Below the pieces are notes generated by a model. That model worked only from the letters and a program-made list of their open reading frames with translations. It made no database searches and was not told the DNA's origin. A DNA stretch of 8,250 nucleotides from an archaeon (GTDB lineage Archaea > Nanobdellota > Nanobdellia > Pacearchaeales > GW2011-AR1), in NCBI GenBank assembly GCA_030699005.1, contig JAUYLQ010000010.1, forward strand, positions 1 to 8,250, written 5' to 3'. Position numbers and translations under genes: made by a program. Shown here piece after piece: positions 1 through 4,978 of this stretch (its first letter is position 1; the number at the start of each line of letters is the position of its first letter).

Positions 1-978
1 GATAGCATCAATCTCATCAATAAAAATTATTGAAGGGGCGTTTTTTTCCGCTTCTTCAAAAATATTTCTAATCTTTTTTTCAGATTCCCCATAAAATTTG
101 CTCATAATTTCGGGGCCATTTAACAAAATAAAATGTGAATCGGTTTCGGTTGCAACAGCTTTAGCAAGAAGTGTTTTACCTGTTCCCGGAGGACCATGAA
201 GTAAAACTCCTTTTGGGGGAGTAACTCCAAGCTTTTCAAAAATTTCAGGGTGTTTCAATGGAATTTCGACCATCTCTCTTATCTTTTTTATTTCTTCAGT
301 TAACCCTCCAATGTCTTCATAATTTATAGTCGGAATTCTTTCTTCAGAGATTTCAACTGCTTTCGGATTCAAAATTACTTCGGTGTTTTCCGTAATTATA
401 ACCGGGCAATTTGGGTTAGTAGAAACAACAACAAATTTTATCTGGGAAACTCCTCCTCCAAGGTTTCCAAAACCCATTCCTCCAAGAATGTCTCCAAGGT
501 TTCCAAAAATATCATTTAAATCTCCCATCTCTTCGTTCATCAAATCTCTTCTTCTCTGAACCCCCCCTAAAACAACCACATCTCCTTTCACGACAGTTCT
601 TCCTAAGAGACCTCTTCTAAGGCCTTCTGGATCTCCCTGCACCATTATGCCTTTTTGCGAAGGTGCGATTGTTATTTTTTTTGCCTCTTTCACTTCAGCT
701 TTTTTGACATATACTTCGTCCCCAATGGAGACTCCTGCATTTTTCCTTAAAATCCCGTCAATTCGGATTATTCCTTCACCGATATCAGCCGGATAAGCTC
801 TGTCAGCAATCGCAATTGTTGATTTATTTTTTCCAATTAAAATTGCATCCCCTCTCTTTACGCCAATGTCTCTCATTAAGTCAAGGTCAAGCCTTGCAAT
901 TCCCTTGTAAGCATCATCCTGAAGTGCTTCAACGACCTTCAATTTCAGTTCTTTTTTAGATTCTTTTTCTTTTGCCAT
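1..978 (-). CDS. CDC48/VAT-family AAA+ ATPase, N-terminal part (cut by window edge)
   Basis: Only the first 326 residues are inside the window. CDC48 ATPases are hexameric unfoldases that pull ubiquitin-free archaeal substrates apart, often for the proteasome (family knowledge). Visible in order: a double-psi-barrel N domain (about 10-95), the second CDC48 N subdomain (about 100-205), and the first AAA module from about 215. The Walker A motif GPPGTGKT is at 262-269, the pore-loop motif KFYGE at 294-298, and Walker B FIDEID with D321/E322 at 319-324, where the window ends. A Gly-rich linker at about 147-177 contains a repeated FGNLG unit. The ATG at 978 is preceded by GGAG with a 10-nt spacer and by an AT-rich box near 1005-1019, so it may have its own promoter or be co-transcribed with the AbrB-type gene 75 nt upstream. 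The second AAA module is not visible, so full-length two-ring structure is assumed. Confidence 0.95.
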   Translation of the reverse strand, partial: MAKEKESKKELKLKVVEALQDDAYKGIARLDLDLMRDIGVKRGDAILIGKNKSTIAIADRAYPADIGEGIIRIDGILRKNAGVSIGDEVYVKKAEVKEAKKITIAPSQKGIMVQGDPEGLRRGLLGRTVVKGDVVVLGGVQRRRDLMNEEMGDLNDIFGNLGDILGGMGFGNLGGGVSQIKFVVVSTNPNCPVIITENTEVILNPKAVEISEERIPTINYEDIGGLTEEIKKIREMVEIPLKHPEIFEKLGVTPPKGVLLHGPPGTGKTLLAKAVATETDSHFILLNGPEIMSKFYGESEKKIRNIFEEAEKNAPSIIFIDEIDAI

Positions 979-1037
979 TAGTCTTCTTCTCCGTTTTTAC
1001 TTTTGAAAAAAATATTTTTTAACTCCCCTTTCCTCAT
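978..1037 (-). CDS. Possible 19-codon upstream ORF coupled to CDC48
   Basis: An ATG-started ORF encodes a 19-residue charged peptide (MRKGELKN...NGEED). Its stop codon overlaps the CDC48 start as TAATG, and the GGAG that could serve CDC48 lies inside it. This geometry would allow translational coupling. No clear TATA box or Shine-Dalgarno precedes its own ATG, and a reading frame this short can occur by chance, so it may only be leader sequence. I do not recognise the peptide. Confidence 0.25.
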   Translation of the reverse strand: MRKGELKNIFFKSKNGEED

Positions 1038-1053
1038 TTTTCTTAAGTTTATT

Positions 1054-1437
1054 TTATTCGTTTCCATCTTCAATTTTCTCCTTGATTTCGTTATCGATTA
1101 ATTTATCAAAGGTTAAACTTAATCTTCCGGATTCTTCAAAGCAAAGCCTAACCATGTCATTCATCAGTTTTTCCTGTTCCTGCATAAATGAAACAATTTC
1201 TTTTGGAATTGACACAGCATAGCTATTTCCGACAATTCTCATTTTTACTTTAAATTCTTTCTGACGAAGCTCTTTAAACTTTCGGTACTCTTCTTCATCT
1301 TCAGGATGGATTATTTTATCGTGTTCCAAAGGACAAACAAGTGCCCTTAAATTAAACCCATTTCTGAGAACTACTGCTTTTTTCATTACTTTCCCGCATT
1401 TCTTACAGAGGATAGTGTGTTCAAATATATCTTGCAT
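1054..1437 (-). CDS. Zinc-finger AbrB/SpoVT-type DNA-binding regulator
   Basis: The 127-residue protein begins with a probable zinc-binding module, CxxC at C11/C14 and CxxxH at C35/H39, followed by a charged helical linker (45-62) and an AbrB/SpoVT swapped-hairpin strand-loop-strand at about 63-82 (KVKMRIVGNSYAVSIPKEIV). AbrB-fold proteins dimerise and bind AT-rich operators; many act as transition-state regulators or antitoxins (family knowledge). No toxin gene is next to it, so a transcription-factor role is more likely. I chose the ATG at 1437 over the in-frame GTG at 1446 because a TATA-like box (TTTTTAAATA, 1461-1470) lies about 28 nt upstream, giving a leaderless message, and because the GTG falls inside a palindromic operator-like element. 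It may regulate itself. Its target genes cannot be read from the sequence. Confidence 0.8.
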   Translation of the reverse strand: MQDIFEHTILCKKCGKVMKKAVVLRNGFNLRALVCPLEHDKIIHPEDEEEYRKFKELRQKEFKVKMRIVGNSYAVSIPKEIVSFMQEQEKLMNDMVRLCFEESGRLSLTFDKLIDNEIKEKIEDGNE

Positions 1438-1458
1438 TGTATACACAAGGAGTATACA
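1438..1458 (-). promoter_or_regulatory. Operator-like inverted repeat at AbrB-type gene start
   Basis: Two perfect 7-bp arms, TGTATAC (1438-1444) and GTATACA (1452-1458), flank a 7-bp spacer. Each contains the self-palindrome GTATAC. The element lies exactly between the TATA-like box and the ATG, so a bound protein would block initiation. Autoregulation by the zinc-finger AbrB protein is inferred from this position. Confidence 0.5.
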
Positions 1459-1460
1459 TC

Positions 1461-1470
1461 TATTTAAAAA
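1461..1470 (-). promoter_or_regulatory. TATA-like box of AbrB-type gene
   Basis: TTTTTAAATA, centred about 28 nt before the ATG at 1437. The same string occurs before the tRNA-Lys leader, and TTTTTAAATC before the 53-residue gene, which supports a shared archaeal core promoter. Confidence 0.6.
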
Positions 1471-1499
1471 CTTTACGGATTATTGATTGTTTACTGTTC

Positions 1500-1661
1500 T
1501 CACTCTCTATCCATTTTATCCAAAATTGAATCAACACCTGAAATAACCTCTCCTAAAACATTTTCTTCAGATAAGTTTGCCCTTTTTCTTTGCACTTTCA
1601 AGGCTGCAGAAGCTCCTGCAATAACTGCCCGCTTTAAAATTTCATTGTCAATTTTTGCCAT
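1500..1661 (-). CDS. Small helical protein, 53 residues, unknown function
   Basis: The reading frame starts at ATG 1661 and encodes a 53-residue protein that looks fully helical: a basic first helix (about 5-28, with KRAVIAGASAALKVQRKR) and an acidic second helix (about 31-52). It has no cysteines, signal peptide or membrane segment. Support for its being real is a TATA-like box TTTTTAAATC about 25 nt upstream of the ATG, amphipathic composition, codon use like its neighbours, and otherwise unexplained space between two promoters. The opposite-strand ORF here has an unlikely Ser/Phe-rich composition. I do not recognise a family; it is too short for a histone fold. It could be a nucleic-acid-binding or partner protein, but that is a guess. 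Confidence 0.6.
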   Translation of the reverse strand: MAKIDNEILKRAVIAGASAALKVQRKRANLSEENVLGEVISGVDSILDKMDRE

Positions 1662-1680
1662 AAAAAATTAACATCTTTGT

Positions 1681-1690
1681 GATTTAAAAA
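1681..1690 (-). promoter_or_regulatory. TATA-like box of the 53-residue gene
   Basis: TTTTTAAATC on the minus strand, centred about 25 nt upstream of the ATG at 1661, consistent with a leaderless transcript. It is half of a divergent promoter region shared with signal peptidase. Confidence 0.5.
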
Positions 1691-1723
1691 CTTATATGAT
1701 TTATCTTGCTAAAAACAAAATAG

Positions 1724-1730
1724 TTATAAA
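1724..1730 (+). promoter_or_regulatory. TATA box of signal peptidase gene
   Basis: TTATAAA centred 25 nt upstream of the ATG at 1752. There is no Shine-Dalgarno before the ATG, so the message is probably leaderless. Confidence 0.6.
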
Positions 1731-1751
1731 ACAAAATCCCCTCATTAAATA

Positions 1752-2378
1752 ATGAGTAAAGAGAAATGGAAGAATTTTTGGAAAAAATTCTGGTTTATAG
1801 TGTGGAAAGATGATTCTTTTAAGGGATGGATTATTTCACTTGTTTTCCTTCTAATTGTAATTAGGGGGGTTTTCTTCCCTCTTCTTTCACTTGCAACTGG
1901 AACTTCTCTTCCCCTCGTAATAGTTGAGTCCTGTTCAATGTACCATGATGGAAACATTCTTTCAAACTTTGACATGTGGTGGGAAAACCATGAAGGGAAA
2001 TACTTTTTGCAAAATATTACTAAAGAAAGCTTCTTGGCCTTTCCATTCAAAAACGGGGTAAATAAGGGGGACATTCTTTTTGTGACTGGAACTAAGCCTG
2101 AAAAAGTAAAAGTAGGGGACATCATTATTTTTGACGCTGGAAGAGGAAACCCCATAATCCACAGAGTAATCAAAATATCCCAAGAAGGGGACGAATTCAT
2201 TTTTTCTACAGAAGGGGACAACAATAACGGGCAACTTGAAGTTGAAAAGAGAATAAAGGAAAATCAAATTGTGGGTGAGCCAAAAGCAAACATCCTCCCT
2301 TATGTTGGGTGGATAAAACTTATTTTCTTTGAAGGAATGAAATCCCCTCAGGAAAAAGGATTTTGCATTGAGAATTAA
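1752..2378 (+). CDS. Signal peptidase I, archaeal/Sec11 (Ser/His) type
   Basis: This membrane protease would cleave signal peptides from exported proteins on the outer face of the membrane. The 208-residue protein has a basic, Trp-rich N-terminus, one membrane segment at about 26-48, and the catalytic Ser62 in VESCSM. It continues with VKVGDIIIFD (119-128), a catalytic His137 in IIHRV, and a TEGDNN box with Asp156. A His in place of the bacterial Lys general base marks the archaeal/ER subtype (family knowledge). The acidic residue that follows GDNN by six positions in the methanogen enzyme is Leu162 here, which is worth checking. Between Ser62 and the GD motif there is an unusually long, Trp/Phe-rich stretch (about 68-115). 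Its stop codon interlocks with that of the convergent next gene. The start is fixed by a TATA box 25 nt upstream. Confidence 0.9.
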   Translation: MSKEKWKNFWKKFWFIVWKDDSFKGWIISLVFLLIVIRGVFFPLLSLATGTSLPLVIVESCSMYHDGNILSNFDMWWENHEGKYFLQNITKESFLAFPFKNGVNKGDILFVTGTKPEKVKVGDIIIFDAGRGNPIIHRVIKISQEGDEFIFSTEGDNNNGQLEVEKRIKENQIVGEPKANILPYVGWIKLIFFEGMKSPQEKGFCIEN

Positions 2379-2812
2379 TTTCTTAAAAGAATTTTATAAT
2401 ATTCATCCTGATACTTCAAAAAACGATGAGCAGAGTCATCATCATTTTTTGCAGCTGTTAAATGAAAATCCGGTCCAAATGTGTCACGAAAGAGAATGAT
2501 TTTCCCGTCATAAGCAAAGGAGATTTCCTCTCTGTTTACAAGTTCATAATGAACAATAGCCGAGGAAGCGTACTTTTTAGAAAGAATTTGATAAAAATTT
2601 ATGGGATCCGCCATTGAATCTATAACTTTTTCAGGCTTTCCTTGCCTCTTTTCATCAAGAAACCTCAAAAAATAACTCGGAACTTCTTCTGCAGGAAGCT
2701 CAAACTTCCAAGCCAGATAAATGGAATTAAAATTAAAAAAGTCTTCGCAAGAAAGAATCACCCCATCATTTGGGCTCTCAATTGGATTAAGCTCAAAATC
2801 CCTCAAAATCAT
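2375..2812 (-). CDS. Hypothetical protein, 145 residues
   Basis: I do not recognise this protein. It looks like a soluble, mixed alpha/beta domain: hydrophobic strands alternate with acidic turns (for example KIILFRDTFGPDF near 104-116), with no signal peptide, membrane helix or zinc motif and only one cysteine (C22). The ATG at 2812 is supported by a TATA-like ATTTATAAC about 26 nt upstream, giving a leaderless message, and codon use matches its neighbours. Its 3' end overlaps the signal peptidase gene by 4 nt: the two TAA stops share the tetranucleotide TTAA. It forms a divergent pair with the TFS gene. The neighbours give no functional hint beyond a shared intergenic promoter region with a transcription factor. 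Confidence 0.7.
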   Translation of the reverse strand: MILRDFELNPIESPNDGVILSCEDFFNFNSIYLAWKFELPAEEVPSYFLRFLDEKRQGKPEKVIDSMADPINFYQILSKKYASSAIVHYELVNREEISFAYDGKIILFRDTFGPDFHLTAAKNDDDSAHRFLKYQDEYYKILLRN

Positions 2813-2833
2813 ATCAAAATAAGTAAATTAAAA

Positions 2834-2842
2834 GTTATAAAT
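2834..2842 (-). promoter_or_regulatory. TATA-like box of the 145-residue gene
   Basis: ATTTATAAC on the minus strand, about 26 nt upstream of the ATG at 2812; no Shine-Dalgarno follows it. Confidence 0.5.
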
Positions 2843-2874
2843 TTTACCAAAATGGGAAAAGAATAGAGCATAAA

Positions 2875-2883
2875 TTATATAAA
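2875..2883 (+). promoter_or_regulatory. TATA box of TFS gene
   Basis: TTATATAAA centred about 27 nt before the ATG at 2906. It is one of the best TATA matches in the window and implies a leaderless TFS message. Confidence 0.6.
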
Positions 2884-2905
2884 TGGATTTATCATTTAGA
2901 CACTT

Positions 2906-3211
2906 ATGGAATTTTGCCCTAAGTGTGGTTCAGTCTTAGTAATAAAAGTGAAGAATAGCTCTTGCCCTAGGTGCAGATATACAAAAAAAGGTGCATTAAA
3001 ACTTTCCACAAAAGAAAAAATTGAGGAACATTCCGAAGTTGCCGTATTAAAAAAAGATTTTAAAACAGAACCAATAGTAAATGAAACCTGCTTAAAGTGC
3101 GGAAATGACAAAGCATACTTTTGGATGGTTCAAACCCGTTCAAGTGATGAGTCACCAACAAAATTCTTCAAATGCACAAAGTGCGGTTACACAAAAAGAG
3201 ATTACAGATAA
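2906..3211 (+). CDS. tfs: Transcription factor S (TFIIS-like RNA polymerase cleavage factor)
   Basis: TFS enters the RNA polymerase secondary channel and stimulates cleavage of backtracked transcripts (family knowledge). The 101-residue length is typical. The N-terminal zinc ribbon uses C4/C7 and C20/C23, a basic/acidic helical linker spans about 30-58, and the C-terminal TFIIS ribbon uses C62/C65 and C90/C93. The catalytic hairpin is intact: Q76-T-R-S-S-D-E, with R78, D81 and E82 matching the conserved RSxDE element, followed by the aromatic run before C90 and the CTKCGYT ending. It should therefore be cleavage-competent. A second, diverged paralogue lies about 1.8 kb downstream. The gene has its own TATA box, and a T6 tract after the stop (near 3236-3241) could end its transcript just before the next gene. 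Confidence 0.93.
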   Translation: MEFCPKCGSVLVIKVKNSSCPRCRYTKKGALKLSTKEKIEEHSEVAVLKKDFKTEPIVNETCLKCGNDKAYFWMVQTRSSDESPTKFFKCTKCGYTKRDYR

Positions 3212-3224
3212 AAAATCTCAGTAA

Positions 3225-3235
3225 TCTTTATTAAC
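3225..3235 (+). promoter_or_regulatory. Weak TATA-like box before DUF7768-like gene
   Basis: TCTTTATTAAC, centred about 26 nt upstream of the ATG at 3256. The intergenic gap after TFS is only 44 nt, so co-transcription with TFS is also possible; no Shine-Dalgarno is visible before the ATG. Confidence 0.4.
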
Positions 3236-3255
3236 TATTTTTTGCAAGTTTTTAG

Positions 3256-3696
3256 ATGTCCAAGGAACTTGAAAAATTGGTGATAATTGAATCTCCATTC
3301 AGAGGGGAAAATTATGAAGAAACTGCAATAAATATTCTTTACGCAAGAGCCTGTGTTCACGATTCTTTATTAAAAGGGGAATTTCCTTTTGCTTCACATT
3401 TACTCTACACACAAGATGGAGTCTTGGATGATAAAATTGAAGAAGAGAGGATGCTTGGAATAAATGCAGGAGTTGCCTGGGGAAAAATTGCAAAAAAGAG
3501 AGCAGTATATCAAGATAGAGGAATTTCGAAAGGAATGGAATGGGGGATTAGAGCTGCAGAAAAAGAAGGGCAGTTAATTGAATATAGGAGCCTCCCAAAC
3601 TATGAAGAATTTTTAGGAAATTTAACTGAAGAAGACTTAAAAGAAGGTTACGAATTTATTGCTAGAAATGGAAAATTTTCCGAAAAGAAATCTTAA
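3256..3696 (+). CDS. Nucleoside 2-deoxyribosyltransferase-like (DUF7768-like) protein
   Basis: The 146-residue sequence fits a family found in phages and bacteria that resembles nucleoside 2-deoxyribosyltransferases. Its motifs in order are SPFRG (13-17), the helix YARACVHDSLLKGE (29-42), FASHLLYTQ (45-53), GVLDD..EEER..GI.AG.AW (55-75), and DRGISKGM (87-94) followed by an amphipathic helix and IEYRSL. The small Rossmann-like layout and the GISKGM phosphate/sugar-site motif support a nucleotide- or nucleoside-binding role; no specific substrate can be named. The family name is from memory and the reaction is not proven. It is convergent with an HD-domain protein of a nucleotidase-like family, and their stop codons interlock on TTAA. 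Families of this type are common on phages, so acquisition by transfer is possible. Confidence 0.75.
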   Translation: MSKELEKLVIIESPFRGENYEETAINILYARACVHDSLLKGEFPFASHLLYTQDGVLDDKIEEERMLGINAGVAWGKIAKKRAVYQDRGISKGMEWGIRAAEKEGQLIEYRSLPNYEEFLGNLTEEDLKEGYEFIARNGKFSEKKS

Positions 3697-4262
3697 ACAA
3701 TACTCCTAATCTCTTTCATCACTTTCTCATAGACCGTTCTCATTAGTCCGTTATCTTCAAAAAACCTCTTACTAACCTCATCAACACCCTCATAAGTCAC
3801 ACCATGTTTCTTCCAAGTCTTACCATCGGACAGAATATTTTGAATCATGGGTTGGGCTTTATCAAAAGAATGGCAAATTTTTGATTCTTTTGTTATTGCA
3901 TCCTCCCACTCCTGGAACAAATTATGAAAATCTGCCTCTAAGTCAGAGGGTAACTTTGAAAAAAGCTTTTCGGCTGCCCTTTTTTCTCTTTCCTTTTTTG
4001 TTTTATTGCCCTCTTTGTCAAAGATAAAAGTATCTCCTGCATAAATCTCCACCAGGTCATGCATCAAAACTAACTTAAACATTTTTATTAAATCCAAATC
4101 TTTTGGCAAATCCTTTTCAAAAAGAAAAACAAACATTGCTAAGTGCCAGGCATGTTCTGCATCGCTCTCTCTTCGGTTCTTCAAAAAAATTTCCCTTTCA
4201 ACCTCTTTAAACTTATCAATCTCTTTCAAGAAACCAATTATTTTGTCTATTCTTTCATTCAT
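3693..4262 (-). CDS. HD-domain phosphohydrolase (YfbR/HDDC2-like 5'-nucleotidase family)
   Basis: HD_3-type enzymes of this family hydrolyse (deoxy)nucleoside monophosphates using a metal ion. In the 189-residue protein the metal ligands are readable: H37 in ESDAEHAWH, H68-D69 in LVLMHDLVEIYAGD, and D134 in HSFDKAQP. The surrounding E72 and D77 also match the family. The C-terminal part is helical. The ATG at 4262 is the sensible start; extending the frame 13 codons upstream reads into the T-arm of tRNA-Lys and gives the artefactual peptide SRVQIPSGP. Only 9 nt separate the tRNA 3' end from the ATG, and no TATA box lies at the right distance. The gene is therefore probably transcribed together with the tRNA and freed by tRNA 3' processing (inference). 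The substrate is unknown. Confidence 0.88.
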   Translation of the reverse strand: MNERIDKIIGFLKEIDKFKEVEREIFLKNRRESDAEHAWHLAMFVFLFEKDLPKDLDLIKMFKLVLMHDLVEIYAGDTFIFDKEGNKTKKEREKRAAEKLFSKLPSDLEADFHNLFQEWEDAITKESKICHSFDKAQPMIQNILSDGKTWKKHGVTYEGVDEVSKRFFEDNGLMRTVYEKVMKEIRSIV

Positions 4263-4271
4263 TTTTAAAAA

Positions 4272-4406
4272 TGGCCCTGAAGGGATTTGAACCCTCGACA
4301 CCTGGATTACTCTCGAGTCTATCTAAGGGAAGATAGAGCGGTTGAGAGGACTTAAGTCCACTCTCGCTAAGAGTCCAGTGCTCTAACCAGACTGAGCTAC
4401 AGAGCC
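4272..4406 (-). tRNA. tRNA-Lys(CTT) with a 60-nt intron
   Basis: Reading the minus strand: acceptor GGCTCTG pairs with CAGGGCC (one G-T), followed by discriminator A. The D arm is GCTC/GAGC, the anticodon stem CTGGA/TCCAG, the variable loop 5 nt, and the T arm GAGGG-TTCAAAT-CCCTT. After removal of the intron the anticodon loop reads CTCTTAA, so the anticodon is CTT (Lys). The mature RNA is 75 nt and CCA is not encoded. D-loop GG and T-loop TTCAAAT are normal, so the gene looks functional. No TATA box lies directly upstream; the closest good one is at 4551-4560, which gives a long 5' leader. The HD-domain gene starts 9 nt downstream. Confidence 0.95.
4308..4367 (-). other. tRNA-Lys intron at position 37/38 with bulge-helix-bulge motif
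   Basis: The 60-nt intron sits one base 3' of the anticodon, the canonical archaeal site. The junctions form a textbook bulge-helix-bulge. The outer stem is CTGGA/TCCAG and the central 4-bp helix CTCT/AGAG. The 3-nt bulges TA|G and TA|A are each cut after the second base, and the inner helix is CGAG/CTCG. Inside the intron are a perfect 12-bp palindrome (4348-4359) and a 6-bp hairpin CTATCT/AGATAG (4319-4336). Removal by the archaeal splicing endonuclease is expected. Confidence 0.9.
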
Positions 4407-4530
4407 TTTATTCTTGTTTTGCTCAGGATGGTTAACCAGACCGAGCAATGTTTGATTGCACAAAATCTGTGCAATATGAATGGCCATTAGCAATCGGGCT
4501 TGCGAGTCCGAGCTACAAAGCCTCCCGTAC
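4407..4530 (-). ncRNA. Structured tRNA-Lys leader with tRNA-like fragments
   Basis: Between a TATA-like box at 4551-4560 and tRNA-Lys lie about 120 nt of structured sequence. On the minus strand, 4522-4505 reads GGCTTTGTAGCTCGGACT, matching the tRNA-Lys 5' end at 15 of 18 positions. 4446-4433 reads GCTCGGTCTGGTTA, matching its D arm at 13 of 14. No T arm or anticodon arm accompanies either, so these are not complete tRNAs. The region also forms a perfect 8-bp hairpin ATTGCACA/TGTGCAAT (about 4455-4475) and a hairpin TTGCTC..GAGCAA (4419-4448). It may be debris of duplicated tRNA genes, a processed leader, or a small RNA; I cannot decide. No convincing protein gene is present. Confidence 0.45.
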
Positions 4531-4550
4531 AAAACCTAAAAAATGGAACT

Positions 4551-4560
4551 ATTTAAAAAT
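4551..4560 (-). promoter_or_regulatory. TATA-like box of tRNA-Lys leader transcript
   Basis: TTTTTAAATA on the minus strand, the same string as before the AbrB-type gene. It lies directly downstream of the unknown 108-residue gene and predicts a transcript start near 4530, just before the tRNA-like GGCTTTG at 4522. Confidence 0.5.
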
Positions 4561-4564
4561 ATTC

Positions 4565-4891
4565 TCAATAAGCCTTTTTGGTACTTTCTTTATTTTTCAA
4601 AGAATCCCAATATTCTGCCCGCTCAATACCTGCATAAAAGTGAGATTTCCCTTCTTTACGAAGTTTCCAATACAATAAATTCCCATTTACAGTATCAATT
4701 CTTCTCTTAACTTTGGGAAGAGCTCTTTTTGCGGCACTCTTAGCCTGGGGGGTCTTTCCATTAACCAATCGATCTTCTTCCTCTTTCTCCCACTTCAAAA
4801 CTTCCTTCATTTCTTCCTCTGCTTCTAAGTGCCTTTCTTCAATTTCTTCGGGAGTTAATGGGGGAAATTTTATTCCTTTATATTCTGGCAT
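4565..4891 (-). CDS. Hypothetical charged protein, 108 residues
   Basis: I do not recognise this protein. It is soluble and highly charged. Residues about 13-43 (TPEEIEERHLEAEEEMKEVL... EEED) form a strongly acidic helix, possibly coiled coil, preceded by a Pro-rich start (KFPPLTPEE). The middle, about 45-66, is basic (PQAKSAAKRALPKVKRR), and the C-terminus is again charged with several Tyr/Trp. The acidic-basic layout would suit protein or nucleic-acid binding, but this is a guess. The ATG at 4891 has a TATA-like TTTTATTAAG about 25 nt upstream, so the message is probably leaderless. It is divergent from the second TFS-like gene, sharing an 87-nt promoter region. Its TGA is followed directly by the promoter of the tRNA leader. 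Confidence 0.65.
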   Translation of the reverse strand: MPEYKGIKFPPLTPEEIEERHLEAEEEMKEVLKWEKEEEDRLVNGKTPQAKSAAKRALPKVKRRIDTVNGNLLYWKLRKEGKSHFYAGIERAEYWDSLKNKESTKKAY

Positions 4892-4910
4892 GGGAAATCA
4901 AAGAAAAAAT

Positions 4911-4920
4911 TCTTAATAAA
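4911..4920 (-). promoter_or_regulatory. TATA-like box of the 108-residue gene
   Basis: TTTTATTAAG on the minus strand, centred about 25 nt before the ATG at 4891. Confidence 0.45.
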
Positions 4921-4950
4921 AGTATCCAATAACCTCCATTATGAAAAGAC

Positions 4951-4958
4951 TTTTATAC
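4951..4958 (+). promoter_or_regulatory. TATA-like box of TFS paralogue
   Basis: TTTTATAC, centred about 24 nt before the ATG at 4979; leaderless spacing like the other single genes here. Confidence 0.5.
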
Positions 4959-4978
4959 CTCGATTAAATTGAATAAAT

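Noticed and set aside
1483..1671. Plus-strand ORF of 62 codons
   Set aside because: It is antisense to the 53-residue gene, has Ser/Phe/Ile-biased composition and no promoter; the minus-strand frame is better.
1745..2267. Two minus-strand ORFs under signal peptidase
   Set aside because: They are shadows of a clearly recognised gene and have low-complexity, implausible translations.
4263..4301. N-terminal extension of the HD protein (SRVQIPSGPF)
   Set aside because: It is the translated T arm and acceptor end of tRNA-Lys; the ATG at 4262 fits the family start better.
4419..4448. H/ACA guide RNA hairpin with AACAAG tail on the minus strand
   Set aside because: The hairpin and an ACA-like tail exist, but no kink-turn motif is visible and the D-arm similarity explains the sequence better.
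4448..4678. Plus-strand ORF of 76 codons over the tRNA leader
   Set aside because: It runs through the tRNA-like region and antisense to the 108-residue gene; it has no TATA box or ribosome-binding site.
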